The notes under the pieces are model-generated. The model was not told where the DNA came from. It saw only the letters and a program-made list of their open reading frames with translations, and ran no database searches. From positions 1-19,722 of the forward strand of contig CAZNFC010000008.1 of NCBI GenBank assembly GCA_964572885.1: a DNA stretch of 19,722 nt, read 5' to 3'. The stretch comes from UBA10107 sp964572885. Lineage in GTDB: Archaea; Nanobdellota; Nanobdellia; Woesearchaeales; UBA10107. The position numbers were made by a program, and so were the translations under genes. Below are positions 1-6,102 of this stretch, piece by piece (the stretch's first letter is position 1; each line of letters begins with the position of its first letter).

Positions 1-1729
1 CTCCCGTGTCTTCCCATCTTGTATATGCTTCGGCAATATTGACTTCTCTCGTCTCAATTCCATCTTGGCTTAACATTTTGTCGGCGAATGAAACGCTTCC
101 AGGTCTGACTAACGCCTCCAATCTTGTATAACTTTCAGGCAGATTCTGCTGCATCAATTGCGCGGTAAATCTTTTTTGCATCTCAGGAGCATCGACTGAC
201 TCTCCATGCAGGACAACTTTCCTGGAGTTTAGCTCTTCTTTTAGATAGCTTAATACAGCAGCTTCCTGCAGAGGATTTTTAGTAAGGGCAAGCCTCAATG
301 AGATTTCTCTGCCTTCCCGGTAAGCAAAGCACGCATAGACGATATGACCTCTGGTCCATCTTTCTCTTATGTCTGCCAATAAAACATTCTCGGGAATATT
401 TTCAACTCTTTCTTCAAGATAAGCCACTGTTTTGGCATAACGGACTCCCAAAACAGGAATTTCAAATAATTGGAATGTTCCATTTTCATTTTGTATTTCC
501 CTTCCTTTATAAGAATCGAAATTCGGAGGCTGCAAATCAGGATGTGTCATTCCTGTCTGGACGTCATTTATTATCGCATCAATAGTCCTGCCGATAAACC
601 CATTCTCTGACTGCCTGCTGTGCCTCATTAAAAGATGCGCATCGTTTGCAAGCAGATCATACGCTTTCAACAGTTCTTCTACAGAATAAACATTTGTTTT
701 AAGATATCCTTCTGCTTCAAGCCTTCTCAATGATATTTCAAAGTCCTCTCTGAATTCAGCAGGCGAAACTATAGCAACTCCGTCGCTTATGCCTCTAAGT
801 CCTGCAGATAATTCTGAATATTGTTCCTCATTAGCGTGCACAATAAGTGTTTTTCTTGTAACGTCTTTTTCTCCATCTTGCCAATAAAGCCCCTTTCTTC
901 TAAGTATCCTGTCTCTTAATTTTCTTATTCTCTCAGGTATTTTTGCCTGGATATTTTTAACTTCAACAACACATACGTCATTCAGAGATTCTACTATCAT
1001 GTCAGCCATAACAAAACCGTCTCCATTTCTTACATGTTTATATGTGAGTTTTATTCCCTTTTCCTCAGAATCGTAACTTCCTGTATATACTCCATTAATG
1101 GGCAGGGGAAAACTATTTCTGAATTTAGTAGTATGGTTCTCTCCATTAGGATCGAATACCATCGCTTCCAACAAACTAAGTCTTGCAAAATCTTCACTTA
1201 CCATCCCTGTGATCTTAAACTTTCCATTCTGTGAAAAGTTTCCTTTTCTTATCCCTGATAACTTTACAATCCCTGCTGTCGCGCCTTTTTCATCTTTTCT
1301 TCTGCTCCCTCTTCCTATTCTATCGGCGACATACCATAAAGCTCTCTTTAATGGATCGTGAGATTCTCTTAATGCTTCTGCAGCGATATTTTCTCCTCTA
1401 AAATACATTTCTCTTAGAAGTCGTCCTGCTTTTTGAGGTGTAAGTTCAATACGGTTCTTTATCGCTCTTGTTCCAAGAACATAATGTGAAAGATTCGGAA
1501 ATTCAGGCCATAAAGAATCAAGAACATCTGCCGTTGGAATTCTATCAGGTCTTCTTATGCAAATATCATAATATTCTGAATCATCCATCAGATCTCTTTT
1601 AGGAAATGGTGCTCCACTTATTACTGCTTCAACAATTTCACGCGTAAAGAATTTAGTCCTGAGTTCGTCCTTCCATAATTCGAAAGCTTCAGCTGTCGTA
1701 AGTCCTCTTTTGCTTTTTATCTCAGACAC
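1..1729 (-). CDS. Large orphan protein with possible PD-(D/E)XK nuclease core (3' end off window)
   Basis: An uninterrupted minus-strand frame of 576 codons runs from a GTG at 1729 off the left edge, so the C-terminus is missing. The frame upstream closes at a TAA (1748-1750) with no other start, and a GGGGGA stretch at 1736-1741 lies 6 nt before the GTG. The protein is soluble-looking, with no signal peptide or membrane segment, and is rich in Arg, Glu and Leu. Around residues 238-260 a hydrophobic strand containing Asp243 is followed by Val-Val-Glu256-Val-Lys258. This D-X12-E-X-K spacing is the pattern of PD-(D/E)XK nuclease cores, and an Arg/Lys-rich helix follows. I do not recognise the family, and the nuclease idea rests on that motif alone. 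It lies 64 nt downstream of two tRNA genes and may share their transcript or use an AT-rich box at 1771-1780. Confidence 0.8.
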   Translation of the reverse strand, partial: MSEIKSKRGLTTAEAFELWKDELRTKFFTREIVEAVISGAPFPKRDLMDDSEYYDICIRRPDRIPTADVLDSLWPEFPNLSHYVLGTRAIKNRIELTPQKAGRLLREMYFRGENIAAEALRESHDPLKRALWYVADRIGRGSRRKDEKGATAGIVKLSGIRKGNFSQNGKFKITGMVSEDFARLSLLEAMVFDPNGENHTTKFRNSFPLPINGVYTGSYDSEEKGIKLTYKHVRNGDGFVMADMIVESLNDVCVVEVKNIQAKIPERIRKLRDRILRRKGLYWQDGEKDVTRKTLIVHANEEQYSELSAGLRGISDGVAIVSPAEFREDFEISLRRLEAEGYLKTNVYSVEELLKAYDLLANDAHLLMRHSRQSENGFIGRTIDAIINDVQTGMTHPDLQPPNFDSYKGREIQNENGTFQLFEIPVLGVRYAKTVAYLEERVENIPENVLLADIRERWTRGHIVYACFAYREGREISLRLALTKNPLQEAAVLSYLKEELNSRKVVLHGESVDAPEMQKRFTAQLMQQNLPESYTRLEALVRPGSVSFADKMLSQDGIETREVNIAEAYTRWEDTG

Positions 1730-1792
1730 TAAACATCCCCCATTATTTTACCAAATTTGCTATTTAATGCTATTATAAAAGAATATCGAAAA

Positions 1793-1869
1793 TGGTGAGC
1801 CCGGCGTGATTTGAACACGCGGCCGCCCGAGTATCAGTCGGGTGCTCCACCAGGCTAAGCTACGGGCTC
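1793..1869 (-). tRNA. tRNA-Ile (GAU), with encoded CCA
   Basis: The minus strand folds as a full cloverleaf. The acceptor stem pairs GAGCCCG with CGGGCTC (1863-1869 with 1797-1803), and the anticodon stem CCCGA/TCGGG holds the loop CTGATAC, giving anticodon GAT. The D arm (GCTTAG...GGAGC) and the T arm with GTTCAAATC are canonical. The discriminator is A at 1796, followed by CCA at 1795-1793, so the 3' end is genomically encoded. It follows tRNA-Asn by 13 nt on the same strand and is probably co-transcribed with it. Confidence 0.97.
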
Positions 1870-1882
1870 AGTGAATGTGATA

Positions 1883-1955
1883 CGCCCCTCGTCAGACTCG
1901 AACTGACGACCTCATGATTAACAGTCATGCGCTCTACCTGCTGAGCTAGAGGGGC
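1883..1955 (-). tRNA. tRNA-Asn (GUU)
   Basis: The minus-strand cloverleaf has acceptor stem GCCCCTC/GAGGGGC (1949-1955 with 1884-1890), a D arm beginning TAGCTCAG, anticodon stem CATGA/TCATG with loop CTGTTAA (anticodon GTT), and a T loop of TTCGAGTC type. The discriminator is G at 1883. The next bases read TA, so CCA is not encoded, unlike the adjacent tRNA-Ile. It is the first gene of a two-tRNA transcript. Confidence 0.97.
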
Positions 1956-1978
1956 ATGCTTTTAAGGCTTTAAACTCG

Positions 1979-1987
1979 ATTTATATA
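1979..1987 (-). promoter_or_regulatory. TATA box of the tRNA-Asn/tRNA-Ile transcript
   Basis: TATATAAAT on the minus strand is centred 28 nt upstream of the tRNA-Asn 5' end, preceded by a purine-rich AGAAAAC stretch that could be the BRE. The spacing would place transcription initiation within a few bases of the mature 5' end. Confidence 0.75.
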
Positions 1988-1996
1988 GTTTTCTAC

Positions 1997-2428
1997 TTAA
2001 ATTAAGAAGTAATTCCTGATTAAAAGACCGATTACTCCAAGTAGCAAATAAAGCCAAGTTTTCTTTATTATTTTGAAATAATCATCTCTAAACATCAGGC
2101 TTCCTGTCGGGAATCCGTAAATAAAGAGCAAACCGCTTGTTACAAAATCAGGGTTTACTCCAAATAATAGTCCAAGAGTTGCGTAATTGTATTTTGGGAT
2201 GTAAAACAAAGAAATCAATGAAAGAACTGAAACTAATGGAATTATTATATTTGTAAATGGAAAATTGCTGTAAAATATCCAAACAGCAGCCAGAACACCT
2301 ATCAACTTCTGCAATTTTAGTAAATTATCCTGTCCATGCTTGACTTCCTCTTTTGCAATATTAGAAAGTCCATAACCGACAAATACTCCAAGATAAGAAA
2401 CAATCAAAGCAAGGATTTCAGTGAACAT
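1997..2428 (-). CDS. Small polytopic membrane protein, unknown function
   Basis: This 143-residue protein is almost entirely hydrophobic. Likely membrane helices lie at about residues 3-24, 42-58, 59-80, 84-108 and 122-141. Between the first two is a short charged stretch (Lys-Glu-Glu-Val-Lys-His, residues 26-31) that probably forms a loop. I recognise no family signature. It is the last gene of a three-gene minus-strand operon, and its ATG at 2428 lies 11 nt inside the end of the Dph2-like gene, so translation is probably coupled. Nothing else in the sequence points to a substrate or partner. Confidence 0.8.
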   Translation of the reverse strand: MFTEILALIVSYLGVFVGYGLSNIAKEEVKHGQDNLLKLQKLIGVLAAVWIFYSNFPFTNIIIPLVSVLSLISLFYIPKYNYATLGLLFGVNPDFVTSGLLFIYGFPTGSLMFRDDYFKIIKKTWLYLLLGVIGLLIRNYFLI

Positions 2429-2714
2429 TTGTCAACACTTTTTCTATTTTATCATATTCGGGCTTTACGAAATAAGAATGTCCGAAATGTATGAGCAGGT
2501 CAACTCCGTGCTCCTCCAATCCTCTTGGCAGATCGCATCCTCCAAAAGCGGAGCCTCCCCATATAATTACCTTTGCATCAGTATTTTTCTCGATTGCGTC
2601 CTGTATCTCTTTTGCTCTTGGTTTTATTCCGTCAGCTAATTGAACGCAGACTAATTTAGCGTTCTCTTTCTTTACTGTTTCAATCACTTTGTCAAGTTCT
2701 AATTCGTATTCCAT
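2418..2714 (-). CDS. Dph2-like protein reduced to the first domain
   Basis: This 98-residue protein matches the N-terminal domain of the diphthamide synthesis enzyme Dph1/Dph2, the radical enzyme that transfers the 3-amino-3-carboxypropyl group of SAM to a histidine of elongation factor 2. Visible signatures are a strand with Val-Gln-Leu-Ala-Asp-Gly (residues 24-29), the Gly-Gly-Cys-Asp motif with Cys60, and Leu-Ile-His-Phe-Gly-His-Ser (74-80). Cys60 corresponds to the domain-1 iron-sulfur ligand (Cys59 in Pyrococcus Dph2). Archaeal Dph2 is normally about 340 residues, with three such domains and three cysteines. Here the frame stops after domain 1, and the next gene is an unrelated membrane protein. 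It could be a degenerating remnant, a standalone domain with a new job, or one part of a split enzyme. The start follows the previous stop by 1 nt. Confidence 0.8.
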   Translation of the reverse strand: MEYELELDKVIETVKKENAKLVCVQLADGIKPRAKEIQDAIEKNTDAKVIIWGGSAFGGCDLPRGLEEHGVDLLIHFGHSYFVKPEYDKIEKVLTNVH

Positions 2715-2715
2715 T

Positions 2716-3024
2716 TTATCCGCAAACTTCTATCGTTCTTTGATTGACGACAACGTCAAATTCTCCTTTACATAAATAAAGTTTATCGTTTATCTGCGAT
2801 TCGTAAGGAGCGCATCTGTTACTTTTTCTTATCTCAGCACAGCACTTGGCAACATCAGTTGGAGTAAGTCTGTTGTTATCCAATGAATAGCAGGATGGTG
2901 TTGTATAAGTCGTGCTTCCAGTCACTGTGTTATTCTTTCCAAATGTCACGAAACCCAATCCTAATAATATGAATGCAGCGCTTATGATGACCACGAATCT
3001 GACTGATTCAGCTTTTTTATACAT
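2716..3024 (-). CDS. Secreted or membrane-anchored Cys-rich small protein
   Basis: The 102 residues begin with a short basic N-terminus (Tyr-Lys-Lys), then a hydrophobic helix at about residues 9-28, which would act as a signal anchor or signal peptide. The rest is a polar domain of about 72 residues with six cysteines, including one Cys-Cys pair, and a C-terminal Cys-Gly. Six cysteines in an exported domain suggest disulfides or a metal site. I recognise no family. It is the first gene of the operon with the Dph2-like and polytopic membrane proteins and has its own TATA box, which implies a leaderless mRNA. Confidence 0.8.
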   Translation of the reverse strand: MYKKAESVRFVVIISAAFILLGLGFVTFGKNNTVTGSTTYTTPSCYSLDNNRLTPTDVAKCCAEIRKSNRCAPYESQINDKLYLCKGEFDVVVNQRTIEVCG

Positions 3025-3045
3025 GATATAAAAGTAAGAAACAGC

Positions 3046-3054
3046 CTTTTTAAA
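3046..3054 (-). promoter_or_regulatory. TATA box, leaderless promoter of the gene at 3024
   Basis: TTTAAAAAGG on the minus strand is centred about 26 nt before the ATG at 3024, so the transcript should start at the start codon. The box overlaps the stop codon (3050-3052) of the upstream coiled-coil gene, so this promoter sits partly inside coding sequence. Confidence 0.6.
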
Positions 3055-4276
3055 CTTTGCTGGATTTTATCACGGCATATACTCTGATAAGCATTCCGAC
3101 GATGAATACGACAACAGCTGATATCGCAAAGTTATCCATGAATCCGAAATTTCCTGTGTAGTATGAATATATGCTTGCCAACAGCAATAAGAATGATACG
3201 AATATAAGGAATCCTGCAAATGCAAACTTTTTTCTTTGGTCTATTACATTTACTTTCTTTGCCGGCGCATGGGATCTGACAGAAACTATCTCTGCGCTTT
3301 TCTCGACGTTCTTTATCTCCTTTGCCACTTCTTCCTTTGATGCAGCTTTAGAATCTACTCTCTTGACTTCTTTCTCAAGATTTGCGAATGATTTTCTAAG
3401 ATCATCGATGTCTTTTCTTGGCGATTCTGATTTTCCTATCTTTGAAAGCTCTGCTCTTATGTCATCAAATTCATTGCTTATGTCAGTTACAAGTCCTTTA
3501 ACCTGTCCGACTGTAAGGAAATCCTTGTTCTGCTTCTTCAATGATTCTAATTCATTCGCGACGCCGTCAAATTCCTTATTGATCTTCTTTAATATGTCCT
3601 TGACTTCAGTTTCTCTTACGAATGCGTTGTCTCTCTTGTATATTGTTCCTATTTCCTTCTTTACATTCGAGAAATCATTGTTTATATCATCAAGTATTCT
3701 CTTGACTTCATTCTTATCGACGTAATTTTTTAGATCTGATCTTAAATTTGTTATATCCTGGTTTGAAGAAACTATCTTATTTGAAAGATGCTTTGTATAT
3801 TGTTCAATGTCTGATCTTCTTATGTCATCTCTTTTCACTTCTGAATTTCTCAATTCAAGAGCGAACCTGTTCAATTCAGTATTAACCTGAGTTACAAGAG
3901 TTTTTAATTGAGTTTCTGAGATGGCTGTCTTGTTAAGCTGATTGAATCTTACGTCCAAAGCGATTAATTTCGCATTCAATTCATCGACGATCTGCTTCAA
4001 TGACTTTACAGTTGAAGGACTTACTTTCAGATTCTTCTCAAGATCAAGGACTCTCTTGACTTCCTCGTTTACTTCTCCAAGTTTTATCTTTAGGACATTT
4101 ATCTTGTCCTTTGTAACAGCATCTGCTTTTATGGATTCAAGCTCTTTTCTTATGCCTGAGAAGCTGTCTGACTGAGAATTGATCAATACCTTAAGATCGT
4201 TCATGTCTCTTTTGATGTTTCCAAAAGAGTTCTCTAAAGCTCTGTTGATTTGCGCTATGCTTGTTGAGTTTAGCAT
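3050..4276 (-). CDS. Coiled-coil repeat protein with C-terminal membrane hairpin
   Basis: The 408-residue protein is mostly long charged helix. From about residue 55 to 288 it is built on a repeat of about 34 residues: units start near T55, T89, Q123, D156, E190, E224 and Q258. The clearest consensus, in the last three units, is Val-Lys-X-hydrophobic-hydrophobic-X-X-Ile-(Asn/Ser)-(X)-(Glu/Asp)-Phe, followed by a Glu-Leu or Glu-Ile pair and a linker. A basic segment (about 338-350) leads into two membrane helices, about 351-373 and 382-404. The likely topology is a long rod on one side of the membrane anchored by a C-terminal hairpin. I recognise no family. Filament, tether or surface roles are possible but not shown. 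It has its own TATA box and is probably monocistronic. Confidence 0.85.
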   Translation of the reverse strand: MLNSTSIAQINRALENSFGNIKRDMNDLKVLINSQSDSFSGIRKELESIKADAVTKDKINVLKIKLGEVNEEVKRVLDLEKNLKVSPSTVKSLKQIVDELNAKLIALDVRFNQLNKTAISETQLKTLVTQVNTELNRFALELRNSEVKRDDIRRSDIEQYTKHLSNKIVSSNQDITNLRSDLKNYVDKNEVKRILDDINNDFSNVKKEIGTIYKRDNAFVRETEVKDILKKINKEFDGVANELESLKKQNKDFLTVGQVKGLVTDISNEFDDIRAELSKIGKSESPRKDIDDLRKSFANLEKEVKRVDSKAASKEEVAKEIKNVEKSAEIVSVRSHAPAKKVNVIDQRKKFAFAGFLIFVSFLLLLASIYSYYTGNFGFMDNFAISAVVVFIVGMLIRVYAVIKSSKV

Positions 4277-4293
4277 GCCCTGACTTAATGCTG

Positions 4294-4305
4294 TTTATAT
4301 ATAAA
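4294..4305 (-). promoter_or_regulatory. TATA box of the coiled-coil repeat gene
   Basis: TTTATATATAAA is centred about 24 nt before the ATG at 4276, consistent with a leaderless transcript. The 12-base box is perfectly palindromic, so direction must come from flanking BRE sequence. Confidence 0.65.
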
Positions 4306-4341
4306 GCTTTCTGTTGTTTCACTATGTATAAGTAGAGAATG

Positions 4342-4653
4342 TCACTTATAAGGTACTCTTGTGAATTTGTTGCAAGACATGCAGAAATAGCTCTTCTTGC
4401 CCTTATTAAGCCTTATCCTGGCATTTGAGCCTATCCTAAAGAAGCTGCTGCAGTGCTTACAGAACCTTCTTTTGAGTTCTTTTGGAATCTTTGTCTTGCT
4501 CCTTGACGATATCCTTCTCGCTAATTTCACATATTCCTTTGCTCTCTCGGGTCTTTTAGAAGAAGCAAGATCTGCCTGTTTGATCAATTCTTCGATCCTT
4601 TCCAGAGCGATGCTTTTCGTTTTTTCTTTTCTTCTTTGAAACTTGTTTAGCAT
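4342..4653 (-). CDS. rnp4: Ribonuclease P protein component 4 (Rpp21 family)
   Basis: This 103-residue protein has the size and layout of the archaeal Rpp21/Rnp4 subunit, which pairs with Rpp29 and helps the RNase P RNA cut the 5' leader from pre-tRNA. The N-terminal half is a basic helical hairpin (about residues 5-52), including a stretch like the family's Ala-Lys-Glu-Tyr-Val-Lys-Leu-Ala-Arg-Arg. The C-terminal half is a zinc ribbon with Cys65-X2-Cys68 and Cys91-X2-Cys94, joined by a very basic linker (Arg-Ile-Arg-Leu-Asn-Lys-Gly-Lys-Lys) suited to RNA. The length is typical. A TATA box at 4674-4683 supports the ATG at 4653 as a leaderless start. The neighbours are not functionally related as far as I can see. 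Confidence 0.92.
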   Translation of the reverse strand: MLNKFQRRKEKTKSIALERIEELIKQADLASSKRPERAKEYVKLARRISSRSKTKIPKELKRRFCKHCSSFFRIGSNARIRLNKGKKSYFCMSCNKFTRVPYK

Positions 4654-4673
4654 ATGATGTTTTTAGCCTATTT

Positions 4674-4683
4674 CTTTTTAAAT
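4674..4683 (-). promoter_or_regulatory. TATA box of rnp4
   Basis: ATTTAAAAAG on the minus strand is centred about 26 nt before the rnp4 ATG, giving a leaderless start. It defines the left border of the structured intergenic region 4684-4869. Confidence 0.65.
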
Positions 4684-4706
4684 CTATATATCCAAAAGCA
4701 ATATAA

Positions 4707-4796
4707 CGAAAACTCGCCAATAGTGATTAAATAGCGAGTCCCAAGAAAGGCAAAGCCTTTCTGGGCGCAGAAATCCCGTGGATTTCTTGCGTTTCG
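4707..4796. other. Four-helix (cloverleaf-like) intergenic element; candidate ncRNA or cruciform repeat
   Basis: Three hairpins stand directly against each other with no spacer. The first is 4712-4739, stem ACTCGC/GCGAGT with a 16-nt loop. The second is 4740-4765, CCC-(A bulge)-AGAAAGGC/GCCTTTCT-GGG with an AAA loop. The third is 4766-4791, an 11-bp stem with one bulge and a CGT loop. They are enclosed by a fourth helix, CGAAA (4707-4711) with TTTCG (4792-4796), giving a closed four-way junction without unpaired bases. TATATCC (4687-4693) could also pair with GGATATA (4797-4803). The element lies between two divergent, apparently leaderless promoters, so it is in neither neighbour's 5' UTR. 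It lacks the tRNA anticodon and T-loop consensus. It could be a small RNA, a dispersed palindromic repeat or a DNA cruciform; the strand is undetermined. Confidence 0.7.
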
Positions 4797-4798
4797 GG

Positions 4799-4845
4799 AT
4801 ATAAATTTCGAATTTTGAGCATAAGTCCAAACTCGAAATTTATAT
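4799..4845. promoter_or_regulatory. 13-bp inverted repeat carrying two outward-facing TATA boxes
   Basis: The arms 4799-4811 and 4833-4845 are perfect reverse complements, 13 bp, around a 21-nt spacer. Each arm contains a TTTATAT core pointing outward. The right arm, extended to 4848, is centred about 26 nt before the ATG at 4870, so it is the leaderless promoter of the coiled-coil gene. The left arm points left toward the hairpin element, with a predicted start near 4774-4780 and no coding gene behind it. The symmetry could also be a repressor or activator site, or a 13-bp hairpin. Confidence 0.65.
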
Positions 4846-4869
4846 AAACAAACTACCTCTTGAATCTTT

Positions 4870-6102
4870 ATGTTTAAGGTTTTAAAGAGGCTTGTCGGAC
4901 AGCAAAAGCATGCAGAAGAGGTCAATTTCTCATCTCTTGATTCATGGTTTGAAGAAAAGATCAAAGAAACAGACCTGTCAAAAGAGCTTTCTGTTTGTTT
5001 CAATGAAATATCAATCTCTAAAAGTATTTTAGCGGTCGCTATTAAGAGAATCGCCAAAAGAGTCCTGAAAGATATCCAGGAAGATCAGAAAGATTCAGTC
5101 GAGGACTACAGAGACAGATATGTAACAAGCCTTCATAATTTTGTAAAGCAGATTACATCCGATAAAAGAGATGTCGAGTCAATAATGACTTATTCTGAGG
5201 TGTTCTCTGCTGCGATAACTAATATGAGCGAAAGCACACAGAATAGTCTATCTGTGATAAAGAAATTCTTTCCGGAAGAGGCTGAAGAGATACAGAAAGC
5301 TTTTTCAGATCTGAAGCACGCAGGAAGAAGATTAAATGAATTAATAAAAATGGATAATGGATTATTGTTTGTCAGTGATGTTACAAATTTAATACATTCA
5401 ATAAGGAAAAAGCAGAGGCATCTTGAAGACCTGAAGGAGAATATAGAGAAAGAAGAAAATAAAAAGAATGAGACAGAATCTTTCAGATTAAAATTGGAAG
5501 ATGATATTGACGATTTAAAATCAGGGCCCGAATACGAAAAATATGATTCATTGATATCAAAAAAGATAAGATTAGACAAGGAGATGGAAAGGGAAGAGGA
5601 AAATATGAGAATTTTATTTTCTCCTATACTAAAAGTCATGTTTGAATACGATAAAAGAGAATTGGGAGCAGACAGAGTGTTGGCAAGGCAGTATGCGCAA
5701 AATCCTATAGAAGCTTTGAATTCAGACAAGAATTTATGGGTATTGAATCTATTGCAGTCTGTCTCTTCAAGGCTTCCTGAAATAGAGCCGAATGAAGCAA
5801 AAAGGATGAGAATAAGACAGTCAATACTTTCAATATCTGAGGATGTTCTTCACAGTTATTCTTCAAAATCATCGGCAATAAAAGAGATGCTTGATCAGGT
5901 AAAGATGCAGATATCAAGAGACATAACCACTACAAGGATAGATGACATAAAATACAGATTAAGGCATGCCGAAGAACAGATAGCAATAGCTGAAGAAAAC
6001 GTGAAAAAGCACGAAGAAGCCATTTCACAGCTCAATGTCGAGAAAGATTTATTAATGCTTGAAAGGAAACTTAATGTATTAGGAAAGGTAAGGATAAAAT
6101 GA
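4870..6102 (+). CDS. Cytoplasmic coiled-coil protein, unknown function, first gene of the Nip7-like operon
   Basis: This 410-residue, highly charged, largely helical protein has no signal peptide and no membrane segment. Predicted coiled coil is strongest at about residues 175-245 (Arg-Lys-Lys-Gln-Arg-His through a run of Glu and Lys with periodic Leu/Ile) and at about 365-402. Between them (about 250-350) is a less charged helical section with Pro-Ile-Leu-Lys-Val-Met and Trp-Val-Leu-Asn-Leu-Leu. I recognise no family. The leaderless promoter in the right arm of the 13-bp inverted repeat supports the ATG. The stop overlaps the next ATG as ATGA (6099-6102), so it is translationally coupled to the PUA-domain gene. 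Association with Nip7 hints at RNA or ribosome assembly, which is inference only. Confidence 0.85.
   Translation: MFKVLKRLVGQQKHAEEVNFSSLDSWFEEKIKETDLSKELSVCFNEISISKSILAVAIKRIAKRVLKDIQEDQKDSVEDYRDRYVTSLHNFVKQITSDKRDVESIMTYSEVFSAAITNMSESTQNSLSVIKKFFPEEAEEIQKAFSDLKHAGRRLNELIKMDNGLLFVSDVTNLIHSIRKKQRHLEDLKENIEKEENKKNETESFRLKLEDDIDDLKSGPEYEKYDSLISKKIRLDKEMEREEENMRILFSPILKVMFEYDKRELGADRVLARQYAQNPIEALNSDKNLWVLNLLQSVSSRLPEIEPNEAKRMRIRQSILSISEDVLHSYSSKSSAIKEMLDQVKMQISRDITTTRIDDIKYRLRHAEEQIAIAEENVKKHEEAISQLNVEKDLLMLERKLNVLGKVRIK

Noticed and set aside
298..1361. Plus-strand frames at 298-585, 1034-1234 and 1098-1361
   Set aside because: They lie inside the continuous minus-strand frame 1-1729, have no promoter or ribosome site, and their composition is that of an antisense shadow.
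1793..1955. Integrated element attachment site at the tRNA genes
   Set aside because: Both tRNAs are intact and no second copy of either tRNA 3' end was found in the window; no integrase is visible.
3171..4175. Plus-strand frames 3171-3725 and 3942-4175 as membrane proteins
   Set aside because: They are antisense to the coiled-coil repeat gene. The apparent hydrophobic Phe/Ser/Leu richness is what Lys/Glu-rich coding sequence gives on the other strand.
4707..4796. The four-helix element as a tRNA gene
   Set aside because: The arm sizes do not fit, and there is no T-loop TTC-purine-A, no 7-base anticodon loop and no D-loop GG.
4668..5057. Minus-strand frame of 129 codons across the hairpin region
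   Set aside because: It overlaps the start of the coiled-coil gene at 4870 and reads through all the palindromic structures, which gives repetitive, unconvincing protein. The rnp4 TATA box would also lie inside its end.
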